NCBI RefSeq assembly: GCF_024584805.1
Contig: NZ_CP075715.1
Coordinates: 6,481,526 to 6,545,525 of the forward strand
Direction of reading: 5' to 3'
Source: Streptomyces sp. FIT100
Lineage (GTDB): Bacteria > Actinomycetota > Actinomycetes > Streptomycetales > Streptomycetaceae
Length of the DNA stretch: 64,000 bases
Each line of letters starts with the position of its first letter. Positions within the stretch are counted from its first letter, which is position 1. The notes below the pieces were generated by a model. It was not told the origin of the DNA, ran no database searches, and was given only the letters and a program-made list of their open reading frames with translations. The translations under genes were made by a program, and so were the position numbers. Below, one piece after another: positions 50,078-59,630 of the stretch.

Positions 50078-52482
50078 TGGCCCGGAACCCACGAGTCGCC
50101 ACCGTTCCCGCCGGCACCCCCACCAAGGTCACCCAGGGGTCGCAGACCAAGGGCGGCATCGGCGAGTCCACCCTGCGCCCCGACGGCACGCTCAAGGTGA
50201 CCGGCGAGTTCGCGTACTCCTCGGACATGTGGCACGAGGACATGCTGTGGGGCCAGACGCTCCGCTCCACCGTCGCGCACGCCGAGATCAGGTCGATCGA
50301 CATCTCCGAGGCCCTGGCCATGCCCGGCGTCCACGCGGTCCTCACCTACGACGACCTGCCGACGGAGATGAAGAACTACGGCTTGGAGATCCAGGACACG
50401 CCGGTCCTCGCGCACGGGAAGGTCCGCCACCACGGCGAGCCGGTGGCCCTCGTCGCCGCCGACCATCCCGAGACGGCCCGCCGCGCCGCCGCCAAGATCA
50501 AGATCGACTACGTCGAGCTGCCCGTCATCACCGACGAGGCCTCGGCCACCGCGCCCGGCGCGATCCTGGTCCACGAGGGTCGCGACGACCACCACATCGA
50601 CCATGTCCCGCACCCCAACATCGTGCACCGGCAGCCGATCGTGCGCGGCGACGTGGCGAAGGCCCGCGAGCGCGCCGACGTCATCGTCACCGGCGAGTAC
50701 ACCTTCGGCATGCAGGACCAGGCATTCCTCGGCCCCGAGTCCGGCCTCGCCGTACCGGCCGAGGACGGCGGCGTCGACCTGTACGTCGCCACCCAGTGGC
50801 TCCACTCCGACCTGCGCCAGATCGCCCCGGTCCTCGGCCTGCCCGAGGAGAAGGTCCGGATGACCCTCTCCGGCGTCGGCGGTGCCTTCGGCGGCCGCGA
50901 GGACCTGTCGATGCAGATCCACGCCTGCCTGCTGGCGCTGCGCACCGGCAAGCCGGTCAAGATCGTCTACAACCGGTTCGAGTCCTTCTTCGGACACGTC
51001 CACCGCCACCCGGCGAAGCTGTACTACGAGCACGGCGCCACCAAGGACGGCAAGCTCACGCACCTCAAGTGCCGGATCGTCCTGGACGGGGGCGCGTACG
51101 CGTCGGCCTCCCCGGCGGTCGTCGGCAACGCGTCCTCGCTCTCCGTCGGACCGTACGTCGTCGACGACGTCGACATCGAGGCGATCGCGCTCTACACCAA
51201 CAACCCGCCCTGCGGGGCGATGCGCGGCTTCGGCGCGGTGCAGGCGTGCTTCGCCTACGAGGCCCAGATGGACAAGCTCGCGAAGAAGCTGGGCATGGAC
51301 CCGGTGGAGTTCCGGCAGCTCAACGCCATGGAGCAGGGCACCATCATGCCGACCGGGCAGCCGGTCGACTCACCGGCGCCGGTCGCGGAGCTGCTGCGCC
51401 GCGTCAAGGCCATGCCGCTGCCGCCCGAGCAGCAGTGGGTGACCACCGAGGGCGCGGACGTCCGGGCGCTGCCCGGCGGCCTGTCCAACACCACGCACGG
51501 CGAAGGCGTCGTGCGGGGCGTCGGCTACGCGGTCGGCATCAAGAACGTCGGCTTCTCCGAGGGCTTCGACGACTACTCCACCGCCAAGGTGCGCATGGAG
51601 GTCGTGGGCGGCGAGCCGGTCGCGACCGTGCACACCGCGATGGCGGAGGTCGGCCAGGGCGGTGTCACCGTCCACGCGCAGATCGCCCGTACGGAGCTGG
51701 GCGTCACCCAGGTGACCATCCAACCGGCCGACACCCAGGTCGGCTCGGCCGGCTCGACGTCCGCGTCCCGTCAGACGTACGTCACCGGCGGCGCCGTCAG
51801 GAACTCCTGCGAGCTCGTCCGCGAGAAGGTCCTCGAACTCGGCCGGCGCAAGTTCGGTACGTACCACCCCGCGTGGGCCACCGCCGAGCTGCTGCTCGAA
51901 GGCGGCAAGGTCGTCACCGACGGCGGCGAGGTCCTCGCGGACCTGGCGGACGTCCTGGAGGACGAGTCCGTCGAGATCGAGGCCGAGTGGCGGCACCGTC
52001 CGACGGAAGCCTTCGACCTGCGCACCGGCCAGGGCAACGGCCACGTCCAGTACTCCTTCGCCGCGCACCGCGCGGTCGTCGAGGTCGACACCGAGCTCGG
52101 CCTGGTCAAGGTCATCGAACTGGCCTGCGCCCAGGACGTCGGCAAGGCGCTCAACCCGCTGTCCGTCGTCGGCCAGATCCAGGGCGGTACGACCCAGGGC
52201 CTGGGCGTGGCGGTCATGGAGGAGATCATCGTCGACCCCAAGACCGCGAAGGTCAGGAACCCGTCCTTCACGGACTACCTCATCCCCACGATTCTCGACA
52301 CGCCGACCATCCCGGTCGACGTGCTCGAACTCGCCGACGACCACGCCCCCTACGGTCTCCGCGGCATCGGCGAGGCCCCCACCCTGTCCTCCACCCCGGC
52401 CGTCCTCGCGGCGATCCGGAACGCGACGGGCCTGGAACTCAACAGAACACCGGTCCGCCCGGAACACCTCACGGGCACGTAG
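50077..52482 (+). CDS. xanthine dehydrogenase molybdopterin-binding subunit
   Basis: 801 residues. GESTLRPDGTLKVTGEFAYSSDM opens the a/b hammerhead domain; QDQAFLGPESGLA, SGVGGAFGGRED, RGFGAVQACFAYE and the C-terminal GIGEAPTLSSTPAV, with the catalytic Glu, are Moco-site motifs of the xanthine oxidase family. It hydroxylates hypoxanthine/xanthine to urate. ATG 50077 overlaps the Fe-S subunit stop. The operon's XdhC and a purine permease are found 1-3 kb downstream, after the hairpin array. Confidence 0.93.
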   Translation: MARNPRVATVPAGTPTKVTQGSQTKGGIGESTLRPDGTLKVTGEFAYSSDMWHEDMLWGQTLRSTVAHAEIRSIDISEALAMPGVHAVLTYDDLPTEMKNYGLEIQDTPVLAHGKVRHHGEPVALVAADHPETARRAAAKIKIDYVELPVITDEASATAPGAILVHEGRDDHHIDHVPHPNIVHRQPIVRGDVAKARERADVIVTGEYTFGMQDQAFLGPESGLAVPAEDGGVDLYVATQWLHSDLRQIAPVLGLPEEKVRMTLSGVGGAFGGREDLSMQIHACLLALRTGKPVKIVYNRFESFFGHVHRHPAKLYYEHGATKDGKLTHLKCRIVLDGGAYASASPAVVGNASSLSVGPYVVDDVDIEAIALYTNNPPCGAMRGFGAVQACFAYEAQMDKLAKKLGMDPVEFRQLNAMEQGTIMPTGQPVDSPAPVAELLRRVKAMPLPPEQQWVTTEGADVRALPGGLSNTTHGEGVVRGVGYAVGIKNVGFSEGFDDYSTAKVRMEVVGGEPVATVHTAMAEVGQGGVTVHAQIARTELGVTQVTIQPADTQVGSAGSTSASRQTYVTGGAVRNSCELVREKVLELGRRKFGTYHPAWATAELLLEGGKVVTDGGEVLADLADVLEDESVEIEAEWRHRPTEAFDLRTGQGNGHVQYSFAAHRAVVEVDTELGLVKVIELACAQDVGKALNPLSVVGQIQGGTTQGLGVAVMEEIIVDPKTAKVRNPSFTDYLIPTILDTPTIPVDVLELADDHAPYGLRGIGEAPTLSSTPAVLAAIRNATGLELNRTPVRPEHLTGT

Positions 52483-53537
52483 CCCCACCGGGGGCCTCGG
52501 GGGACCCACGTCCCCCGGGCCCCTGGGGCCGGCCCCGGAGGGCCCGGGAGGACTTCGTCCTGCCGCCCGCCCTCCGGGGGACCTCGGGGCCTGCGCCCTC
52601 CGGGCGCGGGTTTCCGGGGACGAGGCCCGCGGGGCCTCCTCCGGGGAGGTTCCGTGGACTTCGTCCATCGGGCCCTCTCCGGAGGGGACTTCGAGGGCGT
52701 GCCCCCTGGGGTCCCCGAGGAGGGATGCCGAGGCCGTGTCCTCCGGGTCTCTCCGGAGGGGACTTCGCGGGTGTGCGTCCTGGGCTCCCGCAGGAGGGAT
52801 GCCGTGGGCGTGTCCTTCGGGGCTCTTCGCGGAGAGGTTCGTGGGATTGGTCCCGGAGGATCCCCGACGGGGATCCGATGGCTCGGGCCCTGGGGCCCAT
52901 CGGAAGGGGGAGCCAGGGGACTTCGTCCCCGGGAACCTCTCCGGGGGCGGGTGGGCTTCGGCCCTTCGGGTCCTCGCCGCAGCCGGCGGCGGGAGCCCTG
53001 GGCCTCACGGCCCGGACCCCTGCGGGGGCGGTTGGCCCCGCAGCCTGGCGCTCGGGGTCTCCTACGGCGAGGTTCCGAGGACTTCGTCCATCGGACCCTC
53101 TCCGGGAGGGACTTCGGAGGACGTGTTCCTCCGAGGCTCGCCACGGAGGGACCAGGGACCAGGGAACCGGTCCCGGAGGGCTCGCCCTCCGGGACTCCGC
53201 CGCCGGTGGGACTCTCCGGGCCTCGCGGCCCGGGCCCCTCCGGGGGTTACCGGACCCCGCACCGTGGGGGTCCGGAGGTCCGGGGCGCTGCCCCGGCCCC
53301 CCTCACGGGGGAGAGGGAATCCGCGGGACTTCGTCCCGCGGAACGGCCCTCAGCAGCAGCACCTGAAGAACTGCGGAGCGAAACGCCCGGGGAACCCCGG
53401 GAGTTCCCCGGTCCGCAGACCGTTCGTCTCGGGCCGTCCCCCGGGTCGTGCAGCCAACGCAAGATCCCAAATCCCGCAGCTCGTCCGACGGTTCGAGCCC
53501 CTGCGGGTGCCCCTGTGAACCTTGGGAGTAGGCAAAC
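52483..53537. repeat. 1-kb array of nested GC-rich hairpins and degenerate tandem repeats
   Basis: No gene. The 11-mer GGACTTCGTCC, itself a hairpin (GGAC-UUC-GUCC), occurs five times exactly (52550, 52656, 52918, 53079, 53326) and three more times as a half motif (about 52685, 52759, 53109). Stems around the core differ: AGGAC/GTCCT, GGGGAC/GTCCCC at 52916-52930, and a 9-bp perfect stem at 53321-53341. Larger units repeat too: 52654-52701 and 53077-53125 are about 80% alike, and AGGAGGGATGCCG recurs at 52728 and 52792. The overall unit is roughly 75 bp. Other palindromes (GGGGCCGGCCCC) fill the spaces. It lies between the xanthine dehydrogenase operon and the purine permease gene. Confidence 0.85.
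52498..52517 (+). terminator. hairpin terminator of the xanthine dehydrogenase operon
   Basis: CGGGGGAC, loop CCAC, GTCCCCCG: a perfect 8-bp stem 16 nt after the stop codon. It is also the first hairpin of the array that fills the rest of the gap. Confidence 0.7.
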
Positions 53538-55001
53538 ATGACCCAGTCGTCAGTGGAGCCGAAGACCGCCGCGGAGGATGCGGGCCGCGGCTCGCACGTG
53601 CCCGCCGGTAGGTCTTGGCTCGACCGGTACTTTCACATATCCGAACGAGGATCGACGGTCGCGCGTGAGGTGCGCGGCGGCATCACCACCTTCATGGCGA
53701 TGGCGTACATCCTCCTGCTCAACCCCCTGATCCTCAACGGCCGGGACGTCGACGGCAACGTCCTCGGCCAGCCGGGACTCATCACTGCGACTGCCTTCGC
53801 GGCCGCCGCGTCCACCCTGCTGATGGGCTTCCTCGGCAAGGTGCCGCTCGCGCTCGCGGCCGGACTCAGCGTGTCCGGTGTGCTCGCCTCCCAGGTCGTC
53901 CCGCAGATGACGTGGCCGCAGGCCATGGCCATGTGCGTGATGTACGGCCTGGTGATCTGCCTGCTCGTGGTCACCGGGCTGCGTGAGTTGGTCATGAACG
54001 CGATCCCGCTCGCACTCAAGCACGGGATCACCATAGGCATCGGCGTGTTCATCGCCCTGATCGGGCTCGTCAAGGCCGGTTTCGTCGGCAAGGGCTCGGA
54101 GTTCGGGCCGCCCGTCACGCTCGGCGCCGGCGGTGAGCTCGCCGGCTGGCCGGTGCTGATCTTCTGCCTCACGCTGCTGCTGATCTTCATGCTCCAGGCG
54201 CGCGGCGTCCCCGGTGCGATCCTGGTCGGCATCGTCGTCGGGACGATCGTCGCGGTCGTCGTCCACAACGTCGCGGGGCTCGACGCCAAGGCGTGGAACA
54301 TGGCCCCGCCGGAGCTCGGCGACAGCGCGGTCTCCATGCCCGACTTCTCGCTCTTCGGGCAGGTCGAGTTCGGCGGCTGGGGCGACGTCGGCGCGATCAC
54401 CGTCGGCTTCATCGTCTTCACCCTCGTCCTGGCCGGGTTCTTCGACGCGATGGCCACCATCATCGGCGTCGGCACCGAGGCCAAGCTCGCCGACGAGCGG
54501 GGCCGTATGCCGGGCCTGTCGAAGGCGCTGTTCATCGACGGTGCCGGCGGTGCGATCGGCGGCGTCGCGGGCGGTTCCGGCCAGACTGTGTTCGTCGAGT
54601 CCGCCACCGGCGTCGGCGAGGGCGCGAGGACCGGCCTCGCCTCGGTCGTCACCGGTCTGTTCTTCGCAGCCTGCCTCTTCTTCACCCCGCTCACCGCGAT
54701 CGTGCCGCCCCAGGTCGCCTCCGCGGCCCTGGTCGTCATCGGCGCGATGATGATGCAGAACGCCAGGCACGTGGACTGGAGCGACCGCGCCGTCGCCGTC
54801 CCGGTCTTCCTCACGGTGGTGCTGATGCCGTTCACGTACAGCATCACCCCGGGTGTGGCCGCCGGTGTCATCTCGTACGTCGCGATCAAGGCCGCCCAGG
54901 GCAAGGCCCGTGAGGTGGGCGGTTTCATGTGGGGCCTGGCCGCGATCTTCGTCGTGTTCTTCGCCCTCCATCCGATCGAGGGGTGGCTGGGGGTCCACTG
55001 A
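53538..55001 (+). CDS. NCS2-family purine permease (AzgA-like)
   Basis: 487 residues with about 12 membrane segments. GGITTFMAMAYILLLNPLIL at the start, GVTE-like IIGVGTEAKLADERGRMPGLSKALFIDGAGGAIGGVAGGSGQTVFVESATGVGEGARTG in the middle and NPLI motifs match the AzgA (hypoxanthine/guanine/adenine) branch of NCS2 proton symporters. It would feed purines to the xanthine dehydrogenase. ATG 53538 has GGGAG upstream. The permease and XdhC genes are 45 nt apart. Confidence 0.9.
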   Translation: MTQSSVEPKTAAEDAGRGSHVPAGRSWLDRYFHISERGSTVAREVRGGITTFMAMAYILLLNPLILNGRDVDGNVLGQPGLITATAFAAAASTLLMGFLGKVPLALAAGLSVSGVLASQVVPQMTWPQAMAMCVMYGLVICLLVVTGLRELVMNAIPLALKHGITIGIGVFIALIGLVKAGFVGKGSEFGPPVTLGAGGELAGWPVLIFCLTLLLIFMLQARGVPGAILVGIVVGTIVAVVVHNVAGLDAKAWNMAPPELGDSAVSMPDFSLFGQVEFGGWGDVGAITVGFIVFTLVLAGFFDAMATIIGVGTEAKLADERGRMPGLSKALFIDGAGGAIGGVAGGSGQTVFVESATGVGEGARTGLASVVTGLFFAACLFFTPLTAIVPPQVASAALVVIGAMMMQNARHVDWSDRAVAVPVFLTVVLMPFTYSITPGVAAGVISYVAIKAAQGKAREVGGFMWGLAAIFVVFFALHPIEGWLGVH

Positions 55002-55046
55002 CCCCGCACGCCCTCCACGCATCCACAGACCCCAGAGGAGACCGAC

Positions 55047-56198
55047 ATGCTGGACATCGCCGACGAGCTGCACCGGTGGGTCGAGCAGGGACGCGAGTTC
55101 GCCGTCGCCACCGTCGTGGCGGTCGGCGGCAGCGCGCCCCGCCAGCCGGGTGCCGCTCTCGCCGTCGACAGCGAGGGCACGGCGATCGGGTCGGTCTCCG
55201 GAGGGTGCGTGGAGGGCGCGGTCTACGACCTGTGCCAACAGGCGCTCCAGGACGGCGGGACCGTCCTCGAACGCTTCGGCTACAGCGACGAGGACGCTTT
55301 CGCCGTGGGCCTGACCTGCGGCGGGATCATCGACATCCTCGTCACCCCGGTACGCGCGGACTCTCCCGCCAGGGACGTGTTCGCGGCCGCGCTGTCCGCC
55401 GCCGCCGGTGGGGAGGCGGCGGCGGTCGCGCGGATCACCGACGGGCCGGCCGACACCATGGGCCGCGCGCTCCTGGTCCGTACGGACGGCTCGTACGAGG
55501 GGACGCTCGGCGGGCACCCCGAACTGGACCGGACCGCCGCAGGCGAGGCCCGTGGCCTGCTCGACGCGGGCCGCACCGGCACCGCCGCCATCGGCGAGGA
55601 CGGCTCCCGCTGCGGACGGCCGCTGACGCTGCTCGTCGAGTCGAGCGTGCCCGCCCCGCGCATGATCGTCTTCGGCGCGATCGACTTCGCCTCCGCGCTC
55701 GTCCGCGTCGGCAAGTTCCTCGGCCACCATGTGACCGTGTGCGACGCCCGGCCCGTCTTCGCGACGAGGGCCCGCTTCCCGGAGGCGGACGAGATCGTCG
55801 TCGACTGGCCGCACCGCTACCTGGAGTCGACGGAGGTCGACGCCCGTACGGTGCTGTGCGTGCTCACCCATGACGCCAAGTTCGACGTGCCGCTCCTGGA
55901 GCGAGCGCTGCGGCTTCCCGTCGCGTACGTCGGGGCGATGGGCTCCCGTCGCACCCACGAGGACCGCAACCGCCGGCTGCGCGAGGCCGGCGTCACCGAA
56001 CTGGAGCTCGCCCGGCTGCGCTCGCCGATCGGACTCGACCTGGGTGCCCGTACGCCCGAGGAGACGGCCCTGTCGATCGCGGCCGAGATCGTCGCCGCCC
56101 GGCGCGGCGGCAGCGGGGTCTCGCTCACCGGTGCGCACACCCCGATCCACCACGACGGCCCGCGGATACCGGCGGGGACCATCGGGTCGGTCGCCTGA
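55047..56198 (+). CDS. xdhC: XdhC-family molybdenum cofactor maturation/insertion protein
   Basis: 383 residues. The N-terminal XdhC/CoxI domain includes VATVVAVGGSAPRQPGAALAV and VSGGCVEGAVYDLCQQAL; the C-terminal Rossmann domain (MIVFGAIDFASALVRVGKFLGHHVTVCDARP, YVGAMGSRRTHEDRNRRL, IGLDLGARTPEETALSIAAEIVAAR) matches the family. XdhC sulfurates and delivers Moco to xanthine dehydrogenase, so its place after the purine permease completes the module. AGAGGAG lies about 7 nt before ATG 55047. Confidence 0.93.
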   Translation: MLDIADELHRWVEQGREFAVATVVAVGGSAPRQPGAALAVDSEGTAIGSVSGGCVEGAVYDLCQQALQDGGTVLERFGYSDEDAFAVGLTCGGIIDILVTPVRADSPARDVFAAALSAAAGGEAAAVARITDGPADTMGRALLVRTDGSYEGTLGGHPELDRTAAGEARGLLDAGRTGTAAIGEDGSRCGRPLTLLVESSVPAPRMIVFGAIDFASALVRVGKFLGHHVTVCDARPVFATRARFPEADEIVVDWPHRYLESTEVDARTVLCVLTHDAKFDVPLLERALRLPVAYVGAMGSRRTHEDRNRRLREAGVTELELARLRSPIGLDLGARTPEETALSIAAEIVAARRGGSGVSLTGAHTPIHHDGPRIPAGTIGSVA

Positions 56199-56300
56199 CC
56201 CGGTGCCCCGGCGGGCAGCGATCCGACGCCCGGGCGGGGGCCTGGCCCGCGGGCGGCAAAGCCGTCGCCCTCGCACGGCAGCCGTCGCCCCCCGGGCGGG

Positions 56301-56322
56301 CAATAGGGGCAAAAGTTAGAAT
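56301..56322 (+). promoter_or_regulatory. shared CAATAGGGGC motif and TAGAAT -10 before the FHA-ABC gene
   Basis: CAATAGGGGC at 56301-56310 is identical to 35053-35062. TAGAAT (56317-56322) lies 6 nt before ATG 56329, as for a leaderless transcript. No good -35 is seen. Confidence 0.45.
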
Positions 56323-56328
56323 CGCGGC

Positions 56329-58743
56329 ATGGGAGAGCGTCCCGTCGCGTCCACCGCGCCCGAGCTCGTCCTCGAAACCGACGGGGGCTCGACGCTGATG
56401 AGCCCCGGCCGGGTCTACCACGTCGGGCGCGACCCGACGAGCGAGATCGTGCTCGACGACGCCCGTGTCTCCTGGCACCACGCCATCCTGCGCACCGAGG
56501 CCGGGCACTGGACGGTCCAGGACGCGCACAGCACCAACGGCACCTACGCCGACGGCCACCGCGTCCACGCGTGGGACGTCGGGCCCGGCACCGTCATACG
56601 CTTCGGCAACCCCGCGGACGGGCCCCGCGCCGTCCTCACCGAGCTGCCCGTGACCGAGCCACCGGCCGCACCCGCCCGCGCTGCCGCCGCCGTACCGCCC
56701 GTGGCACGCCCCGCCACGCTGCGCCCCTCCGCGGCGCACCCCTCCGCCGTCTCGGTCCCCTCCGCCACCGGCACCTTCCGCCAGCCCACCAGCGTCCGCC
56801 CGCTGCCCGCCCGCACGGTCAGGATCGGCCGCGCCGCCGACAACGACCTCGTCATCGACGACCTCGTCGTCTCACGGCGGCACGCGGAACTCAGGGCGCG
56901 GCCGGACGGCACGTACGAGATCGCCGACATCGGCAGCCACAACGGCACCTACCTCAACGGCCGCCGCGTCACCCGTGCCCCGGTGACCGAGAACGACATC
57001 GTCGGCATCGGCCACTCCACGTTCTGCCTCGTCGGCGACCAGCTCCAGGAGTTCGTCGACTCCGGCGAGGTCTCGCTCGACGTGCAGGACCTCGCCGTGT
57101 CCGTGGACAACGGCCGCAAGGTCCTGCTCGACCACGTCTCCTTCCCCGTCGGCGAGCGATGCCTGCTCGCCGTCGTCGGACCGAGCGGCGCAGGGAAGTC
57201 CACCCTCCTCAACGCCCTCACCGGGCTGCGCCCCGCCGGCCACGGCACCGTCCTCTACGACGGCCGCGACCTCTACCGCGACTACGCGGAGCTGCGCAGC
57301 CGCATCGGACTCGTCCCGCAGGACGACATCCTGCACCTCCAGCTCACGGTGCGCGCGGCCCTGCGGTACGCCGCCGAGCTGCGCTTCCCCGGCGACACCG
57401 GGCAGGCCGAACGCGAGGCCCGGGTCGAGGAGGTCATCCGCGAACTCGGTCTGGAGCAGCGGGCGGACCAGCCCATCCACACCCTCTCCGGCGGCCAGCG
57501 CAAACGCGTCAACGTCGCCCTGGAACTGCTGACGAAACCCTCGCTGCTCTTCCTCGACGAGCCGACGTCCGGGCTCGACCCCGGCATGGACCGCTCGGTC
57601 ATGCACCGGCTGCGCCGGCTCGCCGACGACGGCCGCACCGTCATCGTCGTCACGCACTCCGTGCTGAGCCTGGACGTGTGCGACCGGCTCCTGGTGCTCG
57701 CGCCCGGCGGGCGGGTCGCCTACTACGGGCCGCCCGACGACGCCCTCGGCTTCTTCGGCTTCGACGACTGGCCCGAGGCGTTCGAGGCGTTCGAGAACGA
57801 CAAGGGCCGCGACTGGGCGGCCGAGTACCGGACGTCGACGCACCAGCAGCAGTACATCGCCTCCAGCCCGCAGCCCAGGCTCGACCGCGACCGGCAGCCG
57901 GAGAGCTTCACACCGCCCCCGCCCACGGCACAGGGCTGGGGCGCCCAGCTGAGCACGCTCGTACGGCGCTACACATCCGTCCTCAGCGCCGACCGCACCT
58001 TCATCCTGATCATGGTCGCGCTGCCGTTCGGCATGGGCGCGATGGCCAGGGGCCTGGCCGGAAGCAAGTTCACCCAGGAGACCGCGATCGACGCCCTGCT
58101 CGTGCTGTGCGTCGGCGGGGTGCTGACCGGCGCGGCGAACGCGGTGCGCGAACTCGTCAAGGAACGCGTCATCTACCGGCGGGAACGGGCCGTCGGCCTC
58201 TCCCGATCCGCCTATCTGATGTCGAAAGTGGTGGTCCTGGGCGTCATCACCGTCCTCCAGGCCGTCGTCCTCACCCTGGTCGCGCTCCTCGGGGTCGACC
58301 TCAGCGCCCCGGGCGGCAACGGCGTCGTGATGCCCCCGCTCCTCGAAATCACGCTGGCCGTCGCCTTGTTGTCGTTCACCGCGATGATGTTCGGCCTCCT
58401 CATCTCCGCGCTCGTGCCGAAGGAGGAGGTCACCATGCCGCTGCTGGTGCTGCTCACCATGGTCCAGGTCGTCTTCTGCGGTGCGCTGCTGAAGCTGGAC
58501 GGCGTGGTGGGCCTGGAGCAGTTCGCATGGCTGGTGCCGGCGCGGTGGGCCTTCGCGGCCATGGCGGACACGGTCGCCATCGCCCGCATCGTGCCGGGGC
58601 CGGACACCGGCGACGCGATGTTCGAGCACGCCACCGGGGTGTGGCTGCTCAACATGGGCATGATGGTGGCGCTCTGCGTCGCCCTCTGGATCGCCGTCGC
58701 CCTGCTGCTGCGGCGCCATGAACCCGCAGTGATGAGGAAGTAG
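56329..58743 (+). CDS. FHA-domain ABC transporter (ABCG-like, fused ATPase-permease)
   Basis: 804 residues. Two FHA domains, about 25-85 (VGRDPTSEIVLDDARVSWHHAIL) and 165-235 (IGRAADNDLVIDDLVVSRRHAEL), bind phosphothreonine. An ABC ATPase follows (Walker A GPSGAGKST, signature LSGGQRKRVNVALELL, Walker B LLFLDEPTSGLD). The C-terminus has about six membrane segments of the ABC-2/ABCG kind. This architecture is known in Streptomyces and mycobacteria (Rv1747-like), where Ser/Thr kinases control export by phosphorylation. No kinase is adjacent in the window. The transcript may be leaderless. Confidence 0.92.
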   Translation: MGERPVASTAPELVLETDGGSTLMSPGRVYHVGRDPTSEIVLDDARVSWHHAILRTEAGHWTVQDAHSTNGTYADGHRVHAWDVGPGTVIRFGNPADGPRAVLTELPVTEPPAAPARAAAAVPPVARPATLRPSAAHPSAVSVPSATGTFRQPTSVRPLPARTVRIGRAADNDLVIDDLVVSRRHAELRARPDGTYEIADIGSHNGTYLNGRRVTRAPVTENDIVGIGHSTFCLVGDQLQEFVDSGEVSLDVQDLAVSVDNGRKVLLDHVSFPVGERCLLAVVGPSGAGKSTLLNALTGLRPAGHGTVLYDGRDLYRDYAELRSRIGLVPQDDILHLQLTVRAALRYAAELRFPGDTGQAEREARVEEVIRELGLEQRADQPIHTLSGGQRKRVNVALELLTKPSLLFLDEPTSGLDPGMDRSVMHRLRRLADDGRTVIVVTHSVLSLDVCDRLLVLAPGGRVAYYGPPDDALGFFGFDDWPEAFEAFENDKGRDWAAEYRTSTHQQQYIASSPQPRLDRDRQPESFTPPPPTAQGWGAQLSTLVRRYTSVLSADRTFILIMVALPFGMGAMARGLAGSKFTQETAIDALLVLCVGGVLTGAANAVRELVKERVIYRRERAVGLSRSAYLMSKVVVLGVITVLQAVVLTLVALLGVDLSAPGGNGVVMPPLLEITLAVALLSFTAMMFGLLISALVPKEEVTMPLLVLLTMVQVVFCGALLKLDGVVGLEQFAWLVPARWAFAAMADTVAIARIVPGPDTGDAMFEHATGVWLLNMGMMVALCVALWIAVALLLRRHEPAVMRK

Positions 58744-58756
58744 AGGCGGAGGCGAC

Positions 58757-59584
58757 GTGATCGATCCCGATGCCGTACCCGTGCCCGGGTTCCGGCCCAC
58801 CCATGTGGTCCCCGGCGACGGGCTGCCCACCTGGGAGGCGCCGGACATCAACCGCCCCAGCACGGCACTCGACCCGTTCCTGCCGGTCGAGCTCGTCGAC
58901 CGGCGCGGCGACTGGGGGCACGTCCGGTGCGCCAACGGCTGGGCGGCCTGGGTCGACGGGCGCCTCCTCGTCGCCGTACCGCAGGCCCCGGCGCTCGCCG
59001 GTCAGCCGCCCGCCCGCACGGCCGACCCACGGCCGCTGCTCGCCCGTGTGGAGGAGGCGCTGGCCCGCTACCGGCGCGCGGCGGAGGAGCTCGCCGCGGG
59101 CCTGTCGGACGGCGAGACCTTCCGCGGCGGGACGCAGGGCCTGCGGGTGGGCGTGGTCGTCGACGGAGAGGCGCTGTGGCTGTACGAGGCGGAGCACGAG
59201 CGCTGGGTGTACTGCGACGGCGCGCGGCTGGCCACCTTCGCGACCGCCTCACCGCCGTCGGACGCCGGAGCGCCGGAGGCCCCGGCCGGTCCGGCCGCCC
59301 CCGCTCCCGCCGCTCCCGCCGCTCCCGCCGCTCCCGCCGCTCCCGCCGCTCCCGCCGCTCCCGCCGCTCCCGCCGCTCCCGCTCAGGCCGCGCCGGCAGG
59401 TGCCCCGCCGCCCACCCGGATCGTCAGCCCGAACGGGCTCACTCCGGGCCCTCCGACGGCCCCCGGCCCCTCGGCCGCCCCCGGACCGCCGACCGCCCCG
59501 GGCGGACCGGGCGCGCAGGGTGGACCGGGCGGACCGGGCGGACCGGGCGGACCGGGCGCGCAGGGCGGACGGGACGGCGGCTGA
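58757..59584 (+). CDS. SH3-like hypothetical protein with Ala-Pro and Gly-Pro repeats
   Basis: 275 residues. Residues 8-75 (VPGFRPTHVVPGDGLPTWEAPD ... LPVELVDRRGDWGHVRCANGWAAWVDGRLLVA) look like a bacterial SH3 domain. Then comes a helical segment (LLARVEEALARYRRAAEELAAGLS) and a short beta region (GLRVGVVVDGEALWLYEAEHERWVYCDG). From 175 it is Ala-Pro (nine AAP units) and Gly-Pro repeats. GTG 58757 has GGAGG about 5 nt upstream, 13 nt after the FHA-ABC stop, so it is co-transcribed and may be its accessory protein. Confidence 0.6.
   Translation: MIDPDAVPVPGFRPTHVVPGDGLPTWEAPDINRPSTALDPFLPVELVDRRGDWGHVRCANGWAAWVDGRLLVAVPQAPALAGQPPARTADPRPLLARVEEALARYRRAAEELAAGLSDGETFRGGTQGLRVGVVVDGEALWLYEAEHERWVYCDGARLATFATASPPSDAGAPEAPAGPAAPAPAAPAAPAAPAAPAAPAAPAAPAAPAQAAPAGAPPPTRIVSPNGLTPGPPTAPGPSAAPGPPTAPGGPGAQGGPGGPGGPGGPGAQGGRDGG
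59286..59391. repeat. GCTCCCGCC 9-bp tandem repeat
   Basis: About eleven 9-bp units (GCTCCCGCC) encoding Ala-Pro-Ala repeats in the SH3-like protein; a second repeat of GGACCGGGC units follows at about 59521-59568. Both are in frame. Confidence 0.88.
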
Positions 59585-59630
59585 ACGGCGGCGGGCGCGA
59601 TCAGGGCATTCAGTCAGGCAGGGCATTCGG

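Noticed and set aside
52654..53541. Open frames through the hairpin array (up to 295 codons)
   Set aside because: All frames on both strands are open here and the products are Gly/Arg/Pro-rich echoes of the DNA repeats (EDFVHR...LSGGDF), with no family; better explained as non-coding.
53550..56312. Minus-strand 920-codon frame opposite the purine permease and XdhC
   Set aside because: Antisense shadow; composition dominated by Asp/Arg/Gly typical of reversed GC-rich genes.
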